From positions 3,365,766 to 3,429,765 of the forward strand of contig NZ_SIRP01000001.1 in the NCBI RefSeq assembly GCF_011634835.1: DNA of 64,000 bases. The letters run 5' to 3'. The notes under the pieces are model-generated. The model worked only from the letters and a program-made list of their open reading frames with translations, had not been told where the DNA came from and did not search any database. Below are positions 36,073 through 49,085 of the stretch, in pieces. The stretch is from Isoptericola sp. BMS4 (GTDB lineage Bacteria; Actinomycetota; Actinomycetes; Actinomycetales; Cellulomonadaceae). The first letter of the stretch is position 1, and the number at the start of each line of letters is the position of its first letter. A program made the position numbers and the translations under genes.

Positions 36073-37584
36073 ATGCTGTCCGCCACCGTCACCGTCGACC
36101 CGGCGTTCGTCGTCGGCCCCGTCCGCCGCCGCACCTTCGGGTCGTTCGTCGAGCACCTCGGCCGGTGCGTCTACACGGGGATCCACGACCCCGGGCATCC
36201 CACGGCCGACTCCGACGGGTTCCGCGGCGACGTGCTCGAGCTGACCCGCGAGCTGGGCGTGTCGACCGTGCGCTACCCGGGCGGGAACTTCGTGTCCGGC
36301 TACCGCTGGGAGGACGGGATCGGGCCGGCCGAGCAGCGCCCGCGTCGCCTCGACCTGGCCTGGCACTCCACCGAGCCGAACCAGGTGGGGGTGGACGAGT
36401 TCATGCGCTGGGCCGCGCGGGCCGGCGTGGAGCCGATGATGGCCGTCAACCTCGGCACCCGCGGCGTGGCGGAGGCTCTGGACCTGCTCGAGTACTGCAA
36501 CGTGCCCGGCGGTACCGAGATGAGCGAGCGGCGACGGGCCAACGGTGCGCCGGAGCCGTACCGCGTGACGATGTGGTGCCTCGGCAACGAGATGGACGGG
36601 CCGTGGCAGATCGGGCACAAGACCGCGCACGAGTACGGCCGCCTCGCCGCCGAGACGGCCCGCGCCATGCGGATGGTCGACCCGGACGTCGAGCTCGTCG
36701 TGTGCGGCTCCTCGAACTCCCGGATGCCGACGTTCGGCGCGTGGGAGCACACCGTCCTCACGGAGGCGTACGAGCACGTCGACCACGTCTCCGCGCACGC
36801 CTACTACTACGAGGAGGACGGCGATCTCTCGTCGTTCCTCGCGTCGGCGGTCGACATGGACCGCTTCATCGAGTCCGTCGCCGCGACGGCGGACGCCGTG
36901 CGCGCCGCCGGGAAGCACACCAAGCGGATCCACGTCTCGTTCGACGAGTGGAACGTCTGGTACCAGCAGCGCGCCGAGTCCCGGCCCCCGTCGGGGGACG
37001 ACTGGCCCGTCGCCCCGGTCCTGCTCGAGGACCGGTACAACGTGGCCGACGCCGTCGTCGTCGGCAACCTGCTCGTCTCGCTGCTGCGGCACACCGACCG
37101 GGTGCACGCCGCCTCGCTGGCCCAGCTCGTCAACGTCATCGCGCCGATCATGACCGAGCCCGGCGGACGCATCTGGAAGCAGACGATCTTTCACCCCTTC
37201 GCCCTCACCTCCCGGTTCGCTCGGGGCGAGGTGCTGCGCGTCGCGGTCGACTCACCCGTGCACGACACGGCGAAGTTCGGCGACGTCGCGGCTCTCGATG
37301 CGGTCGCCACCCACGACGCCGAGACCGGAGACGTCGTGGTCTTCGCGACCAACCGCTCGGTGACGGACGAGGTGGCCCTCGACGTCGACCTGCGCGGGTT
37401 CCCCGGCATGCGGCTCGTCGAGGCGCTCACCCTGGCCAACCCCGACCACACGTGGTCGGCGACGGTCGACGACGACACCTCGGTGGTCCCGCGCACCAAC
37501 GCCTCGGCCAAGGTGGCCGACGACCGGGCGCATGCGGACCTGCCGCCCGTGTCATGGTCGGTCATGCGTCTCACGCGCGCGTGA
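36073..37584 (+). CDS. Alpha-L-arabinofuranosidase, GH51
   Basis: 503-aa cytoplasmic retaining enzyme releasing L-arabinose from arabinoxylan or arabinan oligosaccharides. [20 protein letters not shown] and [20 protein letters not shown] are GH51 signatures. Acid/base Glu173 is in [11 protein letters not shown] and nucleophile Glu292 in [12 protein letters not shown]. No signal peptide, so it acts on imported oligosaccharides. Length is normal. ATG 36073 is 11 bases after AAGGAG. Last gene of the importer operon. Confidence 0.95.
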   Translation: MLSATVTVDPAFVVGPVRRRTFGSFVEHLGRCVYTGIHDPGHPTADSDGFRGDVLELTRELGVSTVRYPGGNFVSGYRWEDGIGPAEQRPRRLDLAWHSTEPNQVGVDEFMRWAARAGVEPMMAVNLGTRGVAEALDLLEYCNVPGGTEMSERRRANGAPEPYRVTMWCLGNEMDGPWQIGHKTAHEYGRLAAETARAMRMVDPDVELVVCGSSNSRMPTFGAWEHTVLTEAYEHVDHVSAHAYYYEEDGDLSSFLASAVDMDRFIESVAATADAVRAAGKHTKRIHVSFDEWNVWYQQRAESRPPSGDDWPVAPVLLEDRYNVADAVVVGNLLVSLLRHTDRVHAASLAQLVNVIAPIMTEPGGRIWKQTIFHPFALTSRFARGEVLRVAVDSPVHDTAKFGDVAALDAVATHDAETGDVVVFATNRSVTDEVALDVDLRGFPGMRLVEALTLANPDHTWSATVDDDTSVVPRTNASAKVADDRAHADLPPVSWSVMRLTRA

Positions 37585-37609
37585 CGACCTACCGCACGAG
37601 CCGACGCCC

Positions 37610-37639
37610 TTGCCCGGCGGAGAGGTCCACACCGATACT
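37610..37639 (+). promoter_or_regulatory. Possible promoter for methylglyoxal synthase gene
   Basis: TTGCCC at 37610-37615 and GATACT at 37634-37639 are separated by 18 bases, each 4 of 6 to consensus. It would let mgsA be expressed independently of the arabinose operon. Confidence 0.35.
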
Positions 37640-37702
37640 GGACGACACGACGCTTGCGACGAGGCGGGTGACGGTTCCTGCCCACGTCGACGGAGGTCGC
37701 GC

Positions 37703-38161
37703 ATGCACCCGGCAGCCAAGCAACGTCATATCGCCCTGGTAGCCCACGACAACATGAAGGTCGAGCTGCTGCGCTGGGCCGACTACAACCGTGGCACCCT
37801 CGCCCAGCACCACCTCTACGCGACCGGCACCACCGGCACGATGCTCGAGTACGAGCTCGGGCTCCCGGTGCACCGGTTCCTCTCCGGCCCGGTCGGCGGG
37901 GACCAGCAGATCGGCGCGCGCATCGCCGAGGGCGGCCTCGATCTGCTGATCTTCCTCTGGGATCCGCTCGAGGCGCAGCCGCACGACCCGGACGTCAAGG
38001 CCCTGCTGCGGATCGGCGCCGTCTGGAACCTCCCGATGGCCTGCAACGTCTCCACCGCCGACATGATCATCTCGTCCCCGCTGCTGGCGGGCGACTACGA
38101 GCACCGCCGGCCCGACCTCGCGCCCCGCGACTGGGGCCGGACGGCCGAGCTCTTGGCTTGA
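37703..38161 (+). CDS. mgsA: Methylglyoxal synthase
   Basis: 152-aa enzyme converting dihydroxyacetone phosphate to methylglyoxal and phosphate, a bypass that relieves phosphosugar build-up. It matches the family along its length: [29 protein letters not shown] with catalytic Asp67, [20 protein letters not shown] and [13 protein letters not shown] 37703 with GGAGG six bases upstream. It follows GH51 by 118 bases and ends at a strong terminator. No glyoxalase or methylglyoxal reductase is visible, though the aldo/keto reductase at 57 kb is a remote possibility. Confidence 0.95.
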   Translation: MHPAAKQRHIALVAHDNMKVELLRWADYNRGTLAQHHLYATGTTGTMLEYELGLPVHRFLSGPVGGDQQIGARIAEGGLDLLIFLWDPLEAQPHDPDVKALLRIGAVWNLPMACNVSTADMIISSPLLAGDYEHRRPDLAPRDWGRTAELLA

Positions 38162-38179
38162 CCCCCGTCCGCACACGAC

Positions 38180-38214
38180 GAGGCCCGGACCCGCCTGCTG
38201 CGGGTCCGGGCCTC
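38180..38214. terminator. Bidirectional terminator between mgsA and nrdF
   Basis: Perfect 15-bp arms (GAGGCCCGGACCCGC at 38180-38194; complement at 38200-38214) with loop CTGCT, between convergent genes. Confidence 0.85.
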
Positions 38215-38249
38215 TCGTCAGCCGCGGGAGCGCAGGGCCGGGACGGTGC

Positions 38250-41458
<3,209 letters not shown>

Positions 41459-41918
41459 AATCGTCCCAATCCGTCACGGACGCGGCGGGCGTCCTCAGCC
41501 GTCCCCAGGAGTTCGAAGGCGTACAGGTACGGCACCTGGCACTTCGCGGAGATGATGTCGCCGGCGATGCAGTAGGCAGCGCCGAAGTTGGTGTTGCCCG
41601 CGGCGATGACGCCGCGGACGAGCGACCGGTTGTGCGGGTCGTTGAGGAACTCGCGCACCCGGCGTGGGACCGCGCCGCCCTCGTTGCCCCCGCCGTAGGT
41701 GGGGACCATGAGCACGTACGGCTCGGTCACGGTCAGGAACCCGTCGGACTTGCGCAGCGGGATCCGGTGCGTGGGGATGCCCAGCTCGTCGAGGCCGAGG
41801 CGCTGGACGAAGCGGTGGGTGTTCTCCGACACGCTGGAGAAGTAGACGAGAGAGCCCATGTTCCCCTCCCCCGGGTACTGCTGGCTGGCCGGCCGCGCAC
41901 TGCGTCGCCGGAGGTGCG

Positions 41919-41993
41919 CGGCGCCCCGGGTCGGGTGTCGGTTCCCGGGGCGCCGGCCGTGCGGGGTGGCGCGGGCCGCGCACCGCGCGGCCC
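41919..41993 (-). terminator. Two hairpins in the nrdH-nrdI gap
   Basis: Reading from nrdH, the first stem is 41985-41993 with 41973-41981 (9 bp, 3-base loop), starting seven bases after the nrdH stop. The second is 41944-41955 with 41919-41930 (12 bp, 13-base loop). They would partly terminate or protect the nrdH end, making NrdH more abundant than NrdIEF. Confidence 0.55.
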
Positions 41994-41999
41994 GTGACG

Positions 42000-42242
42000 T
42001 CAGGCGGAGACGGCCTGCTGCGCCGCGACCGCGCTGATCTGGTCCGGCCGGAAGCCCGACCAGTGCGTGTCGCCGGCGACGACGACGGGCGCCTGCAGGT
42101 ACCCGAGCCCACGGACCATCTCGAGCGCCTCGGCGTCCTGCGTGATGTCGACCACCGTGTACTCGACGCCCTTGCGGTCGAGAGCGCGGTAGGTCGCGTC
42201 GCACTGCACGCAGGCCGGCTTGCTGTAGACCGTGATGCTCAT
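42000..42242 (-). CDS. nrdH: Glutaredoxin-like NrdH redoxin
   Basis: 80-aa thiol donor for NrdE, reduced by thioredoxin reductase. It starts [20 protein letters not shown], with the redox pair Cys11-Val-Gln-Cys14; WSGFRPDQI near the C-terminus is the NrdH-specific motif. ATG 42242 has GGGAG seven bases upstream. First gene of nrdHIEF, with a 168-base leader to the candidate NrdR boxes. Confidence 0.96.
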   Translation of the reverse strand: MSITVYSKPACVQCDATYRALDRKGVEYTVVDITQDAEALEMVRGLGYLQAPVVVAGDTHWSGFRPDQISAVAAQQAVSA

Positions 42243-42409
42243 GTCGTTACTCCCCTTCTCCGCTCCCCCCGCGGGGGCGTCCTGGCGTCTGCGCGTGCTC
42301 TCGTGAGGCGGTCCGGGCGGTGGGCCTGCGAGGCCGAGACCTGGGACGACACTCGTGGAACTACGCCGATGTGCTTTGTGCGGAGGCCTGTGGGCTCCGC
42401 GTGCTCCAA

Positions 42410-42456
42410 ACACTACACCTAGTGGTCGCGGCTCGCGCGGCACCGACATGTTGTGG
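42410..42456 (-). promoter_or_regulatory. Candidate NrdR box pair upstream of nrdHIEF
   Basis: ACACTACACCTAGTGG at 42410-42425 closely matches the NrdR consensus ACACTATATATAGTGT. A weaker partner, CACCGACATGTTGTGG at 42441-42456 (about half the consensus positions on the opposite strand), is centred 31 bp away, the usual spacing of NrdR box pairs. NrdR-ATP/dATP would repress the operon. nrdR itself is not in the window. Confidence 0.6.
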
Positions 42457-42835
42457 TTGACACGCGTGTCGTTTCGTTCCGGCCGATGCTTCCGACCGCT
42501 TCCTCAAGCGTCCCACGACCCCCTGACACGCCCTCGGTCCACACCCCTGTGCAGGCGCCCCGGATGCCGCTGCCGCACCGTTCCGCGGCTGGCCGCCGAT
42601 GTCCACAGGCGGTGCACGAGGCGCGTCCACAGGGTGTGCGCGGACGGGGCCGGCGCGACACGCCGACGGCGGTCCGCCCCCGGCTCGCGCATCGCCCGCC
42701 GTCCGGCACCCAGCATTCCGGACATACCTGGCGAGTCCTCGTCCGAACATTTCTCGATCGGTCGGCGTGTCGCGCCCGCGGGCGTGTCCCACACCGGCCG
42801 GGCACGCCGAGCCGGTGACGCCGGGGCCGGTCGCG
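42457..42835. other. Gene-free stretch upstream of nrd promoter
   Basis: About 380 bases with no convincing gene on either strand; the short open frames are Arg/Pro-rich and have no family features. It holds a perfect 12-bp palindrome GACACGCGTGTC at 42459-42470 and three same-strand TCCACA-containing 9-mers resembling DnaA boxes at 42535-42543, 42599-42607 and 42623-42631. The 167 bases from 42243 to 42409, between the NrdR box and nrdH, show nothing beyond a short C/G hairpin near 42265-42277. Confidence 0.5.
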
Positions 42836-44275
42836 TCAGGCCGGCGCCCACGGCCGCCAGCCGGCCGCGTCCAGCCCGCCGGGGACCTCCGTGCCCGGGT
42901 CGTACGGCGTCCGGGTCAGGTGGAAGGTGCCGACGTCGAGCGCCACCGGGGAGCCGCCGTCCGACCGCACGGGGCGCAGCCGCTCCGCCCACCAGTAGCC
43001 GCCCTCGACCCCGACCCACGCGCCGGGCTCCCCCGGCGCGGGGGCGAAGACGGTGCGCCGCCCGTCGCCGTCGGCCGCACGCAGCTCCAGCCGACCGCCG
43101 GGGACCAGGGACACGACGAAGGGCACCGGTCCCCAGTACCAGGCCCCGGTGAGGTCGGCGTCGCCCGCCGCCGCGTCGGGCGATGCCGGGCCGGCGGGCG
43201 GGGACGGCGGCAGCAGCTCCGTGAGGAAGCCCGCGTCGCCGAACCCGGCCGTCGAGCTGCCGCAGACGGCGACGACGTGGGTCGACGCCGGGTCCGCCCG
43301 GAGGGTCGCGGTGAACCCCGGCACCGAGCCGCCGTGCCCGGCGGTGCGCCGCCCCGCCGCGGGATGGTGCACGGACACGCCCAGGCCCCAGGCGGCGGTG
43401 AACGGCGACCCCGGCTCGTCGACGACGACACGTGGCGCCGTCATCCGGCGCCGCCACGCGAGCGGCAGCACCGCGTCGTCGGCCGCCCAGGCACCCGCCC
43501 CGACGAGCCACGACCCGAGGACGGCCAGGTCGCCGGGCGTCGACCACGCCTCCCCCGCCGGCCCCATAGCCCCGTATCGCGCGACCGGCTCGGGCAGGAC
43601 GGCGTCCGCGTGCGGGTGCACGGCGTACCCGGTCGCGGCCGGGCCGGCGGGCGTGCGCCCGGTGCGGTCCATGCCGAGCGGGCCGGTCACCTCGTCGCGC
43701 ACGACGGCGTCCCAGTCCCGCCCGTGCACCGTGGCCACGAGCCGGCCCAGGACGGCGTAGCCGACGTTCGAGTAGTGGAACCGCTCGCCGGGCTCCGCGA
43801 CGGGAGCCACGCCCGACGCCACCAGCTCGTCCCACGTGCCGGCGCCGCCGCGCTCCCACCACGGGCCCGGTGGCTCGGCGGGCAGGCCCGCGGTGTGCGT
43901 GAGGAGCTGCGCGACGGTGGCGTCCGGTGCCGGCGCGTCGGGCAGGTGCCGGCCGACGGCATCGCCCAGCCCGAGGCGCCCCGCGACGACGAGGCGCAGC
44001 ACGGCCACGGCGGTCAGGGGCTTGGTGATCGACCCGATCCGGAACGCGGTGTCCGTCGTGGCAGGTACGGCCGGCTCCCCGCCGGCTCCGAGCCGCGCCG
44101 CACCCGCCGCGTCGGCCCACACCACGCGCCCACCGTGCGCCACCGCCGCCGACAGAGCCGGTACCCGACACTCCCGCCGGCGCGCGGAGAGCGCCGCGCC
44201 GAGCCGGTCGGCGGGCGGCACGCCGGCGTGCGACAGGTCGAAGGGCCGGGCATCGGACGGCGGGACGGCACTCAT
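42836..44275 (-). CDS. Serine beta-lactamase-like hydrolase (class C/EstB type), cytoplasmic
   Basis: 479-aa protein of the beta-lactamase/DD-peptidase superfamily. Catalytic motifs: Ser82-Ile-Thr-Lys85 (GSITKPLTAV), Tyr168-Ser-Asn170 (FHYSNVGY) and GHGGSVPG as the KTG equivalent. Residues about 375-479 form an extra beta-rich C-terminal domain (GAWYWGPVPFVVSLVPGGRL). There is no signal peptide, so a cytoplasmic esterase or peptidase role is more likely than cell-wall or antibiotic resistance. ATG 44275, 19 bases after the GH1 stop, so it is the last gene of the xyloglucan-type operon and may deacylate imported oligosaccharides (inference). Confidence 0.78.
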   Translation of the reverse strand: MSAVPPSDARPFDLSHAGVPPADRLGAALSARRRECRVPALSAAVAHGGRVVWADAAGAARLGAGGEPAVPATTDTAFRIGSITKPLTAVAVLRLVVAGRLGLGDAVGRHLPDAPAPDATVAQLLTHTAGLPAEPPGPWWERGGAGTWDELVASGVAPVAEPGERFHYSNVGYAVLGRLVATVHGRDWDAVVRDEVTGPLGMDRTGRTPAGPAATGYAVHPHADAVLPEPVARYGAMGPAGEAWSTPGDLAVLGSWLVGAGAWAADDAVLPLAWRRRMTAPRVVVDEPGSPFTAAWGLGVSVHHPAAGRRTAGHGGSVPGFTATLRADPASTHVVAVCGSSTAGFGDAGFLTELLPPSPPAGPASPDAAAGDADLTGAWYWGPVPFVVSLVPGGRLELRAADGDGRRTVFAPAPGEPGAWVGVEGGYWWAERLRPVRSDGGSPVALDVGTFHLTRTPYDPGTEVPGGLDAAGWRPWAPA

Positions 44276-44294
44276 GCCGGAACGCTACCGAGGG

Positions 44295-45758
44295 TCAGGG
44301 AGTGGAAGCTGTGACCGGCGGCAAAGTGCGCGAGGAGGCGAGCCTGGCGAACCAGTACGCGGAGTCCTTCCAGGTGCGCTCGCCGGTCGGGTAGTCGACG
44401 TGCAGGATGCCGAACCGCTTGGAGTAGCCGTACCCCCACTCGAAGTTGTCCATGAGCGACCAGGCGAAGTAGCCCCGCACGTCCGCACCGGCGTCGAGGG
44501 CGTCGCCGACGGCGGCGACGTGGTCGTGCAGGTAGGCCACGCGCCGCTCGTCGTGGACCCGCCGGCGCCCGTCGGCGTCGGTCACCACCTCGTCGTCGAA
44601 CGCGGCGCCGTTCTCCGTGACCGCCATGGGCAGGCCCGGGTGCTCGGTGTGGATCCGCAGCAGGAGCTCGGTCAGGCCCGCGGGCTCGATGTTCCACCCC
44701 ATGGCCGTGTACGGGCCGGGCTGGGTGACGAACTCGACGTCGCCCGCGGCGACCCACGCGCTGTGCGCGGAGCTCCCGTGGCCGTCGTTCTCCGACCGCT
44801 CCCCGGTCCCCGCGTACCGGCGCACCCGCACGGTCGAGTAGTAGTTGATGCCGAGCAGGTCGAGCGGCTGGGCGATCAGCGCGGTGTCGCCGTCGCGCAC
44901 GAACGACCAGTCGGTGACGGACGCGGTGTCGGCGAGCAGGTCGGCCGGGTAGGCGCCGTCGAGCAGCGGGCCGAGGAACGCCCGGTTGGCGAGGGCGTCG
45001 ATCCGGCGCACGGCGTCGGCGTCCGCCTCCGAGCTCGCGTCGTCGGGGCGGATGACGTGCAGGTTCAACGTGATGGACACCTGCGCCCCGGGCAGCACGT
45101 CGCGGATCGCCGCGGCGGCGAGCCCGTGCGCGAGGTTGAGGTGGTGCACGGCCGCGAGCGCCGCCGCGGGCTCGGTGCGGCCGGGCGCGTGCACGCCCGA
45201 GGCGTAGCCGAGGTAGGCGGAGCACCACGGCTCGTTGAGCGTCGTCCAGACCTCGACGCGCTCTCCCAGCTCGGTGGCCATGGCCCGCGCGTACTCGCCG
45301 AACGCCTCCGCGGTGGCCCGGTTGGCCCAGCCGCCGGCGTCCTCCAGCTCCTGCGGCAGGTCCCAGTGGTAGAGCGTGACGACCGGGCGGATGCCGCGCT
45401 CGCGCAGGGTGTCGATCAGGTCGCGGTAGAAGGCGACGCCCTCGGCGTTGAGCGGCCCCCGGCCGCCGGGCTGGACGCGCGGCCAGGAGATCGACAGGCG
45501 GTAGGCGTCGACACCCAGGCGCTCCAGGTGGTCCACGTCCTCGCGCCACCGGTGGTAGTGGTCGCAGGCGACGTCGCCGGTGTCGCCGTCGCGGGTGCGG
45601 CCGGGCGTGTGGGAGTAGGTGTCCCAGATCGACGGGCCGCGGCCGCCCTCGGTCGCGGCGCCCTCGATCTGGTAGGCGGCGGTCGCGGTGCCCCACAGGA
45701 AGTCGTCCGGGAAGGTGCGGCCCGTCGCCGGGGATCCGGCGGTCTCGGCAGTGGTCAC
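44295..45758 (-). CDS. Beta-glucosidase, GH1
   Basis: 487-aa cytoplasmic retaining glycosidase. It starts [20 protein letters not shown]; acid/base Glu176 is in WTTLNEPW and nucleophile Glu382 in [11 protein letters not shown]; the glucose-site motifs [10 protein letters not shown] and [18 protein letters not shown] are present. GTG 45758 has GAGGA eight bases upstream. It is 65 bases downstream of the GH31 alpha-xylosidase, so the pair can alternately strip xylose and glucose from xyloglucan oligosaccharides. Confidence 0.95.
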   Translation of the reverse strand: MTTAETAGSPATGRTFPDDFLWGTATAAYQIEGAATEGGRGPSIWDTYSHTPGRTRDGDTGDVACDHYHRWREDVDHLERLGVDAYRLSISWPRVQPGGRGPLNAEGVAFYRDLIDTLRERGIRPVVTLYHWDLPQELEDAGGWANRATAEAFGEYARAMATELGERVEVWTTLNEPWCSAYLGYASGVHAPGRTEPAAALAAVHHLNLAHGLAAAAIRDVLPGAQVSITLNLHVIRPDDASSEADADAVRRIDALANRAFLGPLLDGAYPADLLADTASVTDWSFVRDGDTALIAQPLDLLGINYYSTVRVRRYAGTGERSENDGHGSSAHSAWVAAGDVEFVTQPGPYTAMGWNIEPAGLTELLLRIHTEHPGLPMAVTENGAAFDDEVVTDADGRRRVHDERRVAYLHDHVAAVGDALDAGADVRGYFAWSLMDNFEWGYGYSKRFGILHVDYPTGERTWKDSAYWFARLASSRTLPPVTASTP

Positions 45759-45823
45759 GGTTCTCGTCCTCGTCGTCGGTGTCGTGGTATGTGCGGAGGG
45801 TGGTGCGGGTCGTCGCGCCGCGG

Positions 45824-48115
45824 TCAGAGCGTGAGGGTGACGGCGGCGGCCCCGTCGCCGTGGCCGACCCGCCCGCCCGCACGCACCGACCAGCCGCCCG
45901 GCGCGTCGTCCGAGACCACGGTGACGGTGTCGCCGTCGCGCCGCACCCGGAACGTGGCGGGGGCGCCGGTGCCGCCGGGCACGGTGGTGACCGCGTCGTA
46001 GCCGTCGGGGAGCTCGACCAGCCGCAGCTCGACGCCGTCGGCCCAGGCGTGGTCGGGCCGGTCCGTCCGCGCGCCGACGGGGAGCACGGTCCCCGGGCGC
46101 ACGAGGACCGGCAGGCTGTCGAAGCCGTGGGTCTCGGTGACCCAGCGCGGACCGGTGACGGTCGTGGGCAGGTCGCGGCCGTCGCCGGCCGTGACGAGGC
46201 GGGTCCAGGTGCCCTCGGGCACGTAGTAGCTCACCCGGCCGTCGGCGCGGAACACCGGTGCGACCAGCAGCGCGTCGCCGAGCATGTACTGCGTGTCGAC
46301 GTCGAACGTGCCCCGGTCGTGGGGGAACTCGAGAACCATCGGGCGCATGATCGGCGTGCCCGCGCCGGTCGCCTGCTCGGCGGCGGCGCCGAGGTACGGC
46401 ATCAGCGACAGCTTGAGGTGGGTGAACCGGCGGGCGACGTCGACGGCCTCGTCGTCGAACGCCCACGGCACCCGGTACGAGCCGGACCCGTGCAGGCGCG
46501 AGTGGCTCGACAGGAGGCCGAACGCGAGCCACCGCTTGAACAGCCCCGCGTCGGGGGTGCCCTCGAAGCCGCCGATGTCGTGGCTCCAGTACCCGAAGCC
46601 CGACATGCCCAGCGAGAGCCCGCCGCGCAGCGACTCGGCCATCGCGGCGTACGTCGAGTCGCAGTCGCCGCCCCAGTGCACGGGCATCCGCTGTCCGCCC
46701 GTGGTGGCCGCCCGGGCGAACACGACCGCCTCGCCCTCGCCGCGACGGCGCTCCAGCAGCCCGAAGACGGCCTCGTTGTAGAGCTGGGCGTAGTAGTTGT
46801 GCATCTTCGCCGGGTCCGACCCGTCGTGCCAGACGACGCCCTCGGTGGGCACGCGCTCGCCGAAGTCGGTCTTGAAGCAGTCCACTCCCTGGTCCAGCAG
46901 GCGCTCCAGGTGTCCGAGGTACCACGCGGTGGCCTCGGGGTTCGTGAAGTCGACCAGGCCCATGCCGGCCTGCCACAGGTCCCACTGCCACACGCCGCCG
47001 TCGGTGGTGCGCAGCAGGTAGCCCTGCGCGGCACCCTCGGCGAACAGCGGCGAGCGTTGGGCGATGTACGGGTTGATCCACGCGCTGACCTTGAGGCCGC
47101 GCTCGTGCAGCCGGGCGAGCATGCCCTCGGGGTCCGGGAAGACGCGCGGGTCCCACTCGAAGTCGCACCACTGGTACTCGCGCATCCAGAAGCAGTCGAA
47201 GTGGAAGACGCTGAGCGGCAGGTCTCGCTCGGCCATCCCGTCGACGAAGCTCGTGACCGTGGCCTCGTCGTAGTCCGTGGTGAACGACGTCGACAGCCAC
47301 AGGCCGTACGACCAGTCCGGGACGCGCGGCGGGCGCCCGGTGAGCGCCGTGTAGCGGCGCAGCACGTCCTTGCCCGTGGGCCCCGCGATCAGGTAGTACT
47401 CGAGCGCCTGCCCCTCGACGGAGAGCTGGACCCGGGTGTTGACCTCCGACGCCACCTCGAGGGACACCCGGTCGGGGTGGGCGACGAACACGCCGTACCC
47501 CTTGCTCGTGAGGTAGAAGGGCACGTTCTTGTACGCCTGCTCGCTGGACGTGCCGCCGTCGGCGTTCCAGATGTCGACCGACTGCCCGTTCTTGGCGAAG
47601 GGCCCGAACCGCTCCCCCAGCCCGTACACGCGCTCGCCGGGCTCCAGGGCGAGCTGCTCGTGCACCCAGTGCCCGCCGTCGTCCGACGAGACGGCCGCGA
47701 CCGACTTCGGCAGGCTCGACGTCAGGATCTCCCCGCCCTGCTCGACGTCGACGCGCCACCCGTCGCCGCGGTGCACACGGACCGTCAGCCCGCCCGTCTC
47801 CAGGACGCCGGCCGACTCGTCGACCTTCACGACGGGCCGGAACCCGTCCTCGCCCGTCACGCGGAACTCCGGCCCCCGGGCGGCCGCGCCCGCCAGGTGC
47901 TCGACCCGCACCCGGACGACGCCGGGCGCCGGCGAGGAGTACGTGACGGTGAGCATCGGCCGGTTGAGCGTGTCGCCGCGGCGACGGATGCGCGCAGTGG
48001 GCGCGTAGACCGTCATCGTGCCGGCGGCCTCGTCGACGCGGACGTCGTCGACCTCCGTCGCGTACAGCGGGTGGAGGCCCGGGCGGGACAGCCAGTAGCC
48101 GTCGGTGAACTTCAT
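45824..48115 (-). CDS. Alpha-xylosidase, GH31 (YicI type)
   Basis: 763-aa cytoplasmic retaining enzyme that removes alpha-1,6-linked xylose from the non-reducing end of xyloglucan oligosaccharides. [20 protein letters not shown] is the YicI-type signature separating alpha-xylosidases from alpha-glucosidases. The nucleophile is Asp417 ([15 protein letters not shown]) and the acid/base is probably Asp484 ([13 protein letters not shown]). N-terminal beta-sandwich and C-terminal beta domains are complete. ATG 48115. It follows the importer permease by 61 bases. Confidence 0.94.
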   Translation of the reverse strand: MKFTDGYWLSRPGLHPLYATEVDDVRVDEAAGTMTVYAPTARIRRRGDTLNRPMLTVTYSSPAPGVVRVRVEHLAGAAARGPEFRVTGEDGFRPVVKVDESAGVLETGGLTVRVHRGDGWRVDVEQGGEILTSSLPKSVAAVSSDDGGHWVHEQLALEPGERVYGLGERFGPFAKNGQSVDIWNADGGTSSEQAYKNVPFYLTSKGYGVFVAHPDRVSLEVASEVNTRVQLSVEGQALEYYLIAGPTGKDVLRRYTALTGRPPRVPDWSYGLWLSTSFTTDYDEATVTSFVDGMAERDLPLSVFHFDCFWMREYQWCDFEWDPRVFPDPEGMLARLHERGLKVSAWINPYIAQRSPLFAEGAAQGYLLRTTDGGVWQWDLWQAGMGLVDFTNPEATAWYLGHLERLLDQGVDCFKTDFGERVPTEGVVWHDGSDPAKMHNYYAQLYNEAVFGLLERRRGEGEAVVFARAATTGGQRMPVHWGGDCDSTYAAMAESLRGGLSLGMSGFGYWSHDIGGFEGTPDAGLFKRWLAFGLLSSHSRLHGSGSYRVPWAFDDEAVDVARRFTHLKLSLMPYLGAAAEQATGAGTPIMRPMVLEFPHDRGTFDVDTQYMLGDALLVAPVFRADGRVSYYVPEGTWTRLVTAGDGRDLPTTVTGPRWVTETHGFDSLPVLVRPGTVLPVGARTDRPDHAWADGVELRLVELPDGYDAVTTVPGGTGAPATFRVRRDGDTVTVVSDDAPGGWSVRAGGRVGHGDGAAAVTLTL

Positions 48116-48176
48116 GGGGTTACCTCGTGGGTCGGGGGCGGGGTCGGGGCGTGGGCCAGGCGCGCGCCGGGCGGGG

Positions 48177-49085
48177 TCACTTCACGGCGCCGGCGGTCAC
48201 GCCGCGGGTCAGGGTGCGCTGGAAGAGCAGGAAGAACAGCAGCGCGGGGATCAGGGAGACCAGCGCTCCGGCGTTCGTCGTCGGCGCGTCCATCATCCGG
48301 TCGCCCTGCAGGGACGCCAGCGCGATCGGGATGGTCTGCGTGTCGTTCGTCGTGAGCATCACCAGGGGAATGAAGAACTCGTTCCAGGTCCAGATGAAGA
48401 AGAAGATCACGAGCACCATCAGCGTGGGCCGCACGATGGGGAAGACGACCTGCCACAGGATGCGCCAGCGCCCGGCGCCGTCGAGCGCCGCCGCCTCGAG
48501 CAGCGCCGGCGGGAACGTCCCCAGCACCGAGGCGAGCAGGTAGGTGCCGAACGCCGACTGGATCACGGTGAAGATGATGATGACCGACCACTGGGAGTTG
48601 GTCAGCCCGACCTGGCGCGCCATGTCGAACAGGGGGTAGATCAGGGCCTCCTGGGGAAGCATGTTCGCCAGCAGGAAGAGCAGCACGATCCACATCCGGC
48701 CCCGGATGCGGCCCACCCCGATCGCGTACGCGTTGAGCAGGGACAGCAGGCACCCGGCGACCGCGACGACGGCGGAGATGAAGAACGAGTTCCAGAGCTT
48801 CGTCGGGAAGTCGACGCGGGTCCAGAAGTTCACCACGCCGTCGACGTAGAGCGACGTGGGGATGCTCAGCGGGCCGTGCTGCGCGTAGTCGGCGGGAGAC
48901 TTCACCGCGTTGAGCGCCATGATGATCATCGGCGCGAGCACCACGAGCGCGGCCAGCACGGCGCCGCCGAGCACGACCCAACGCGCGGCGCCGCGACGGT
49001 GGCGGCCGCCGGGTCGCGGGCGCCGGGCAGTCGGCCCGGGCGCCCGGGGCGCGGTGGTGGGCAGGTTCTCGAGCGTCGTGGACAT
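48177..49085 (-). CDS. Sugar ABC importer permease 2 (MalG type, locus 2)
   Basis: 302-aa permease with a Pro/Arg-rich N-terminus and six helices (WVVLGGAVLAALVVLAPMII first). The EAA loop is LLEAAALDGAGRWRILWQVV followed by FPIVRP; the C-terminus RTLTRGVTAGAVK is MalG-like. ATG 49085 shares one base with the stop of permease 1 (TGATG). Locus 2 importer, presumably for xyloglucan or gluco-oligosaccharides. Confidence 0.92.
   Translation of the reverse strand: MSTTLENLPTTAPRAPGPTARRPRPGGRHRRGAARWVVLGGAVLAALVVLAPMIIMALNAVKSPADYAQHGPLSIPTSLYVDGVVNFWTRVDFPTKLWNSFFISAVVAVAGCLLSLLNAYAIGVGRIRGRMWIVLLFLLANMLPQEALIYPLFDMARQVGLTNSQWSVIIIFTVIQSAFGTYLLASVLGTFPPALLEAAALDGAGRWRILWQVVFPIVRPTLMVLVIFFFIWTWNEFFIPLVMLTTNDTQTIPIALASLQGDRMMDAPTTNAGALVSLIPALLFFLLFQRTLTRGVTAGAVK

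Noticed and set aside
42535..42631. A replication origin
   Set aside because: Only three imperfect DnaA-like boxes, no AT-rich region, and no dnaA, dnaN or gyrase genes nearby.
42740..42760. A LexA/SOS box (CCGAACATTTCTCG)
   Set aside because: Only one half matches the actinobacterial GAAC-GTTC consensus and no SOS gene is adjacent.
42453..42818. A 121-codon plus-strand frame in the gene-free stretch
   Set aside because: Pro/Arg/Ser-rich, no ribosome site, no family motif and atypical residue use for a real gene here.
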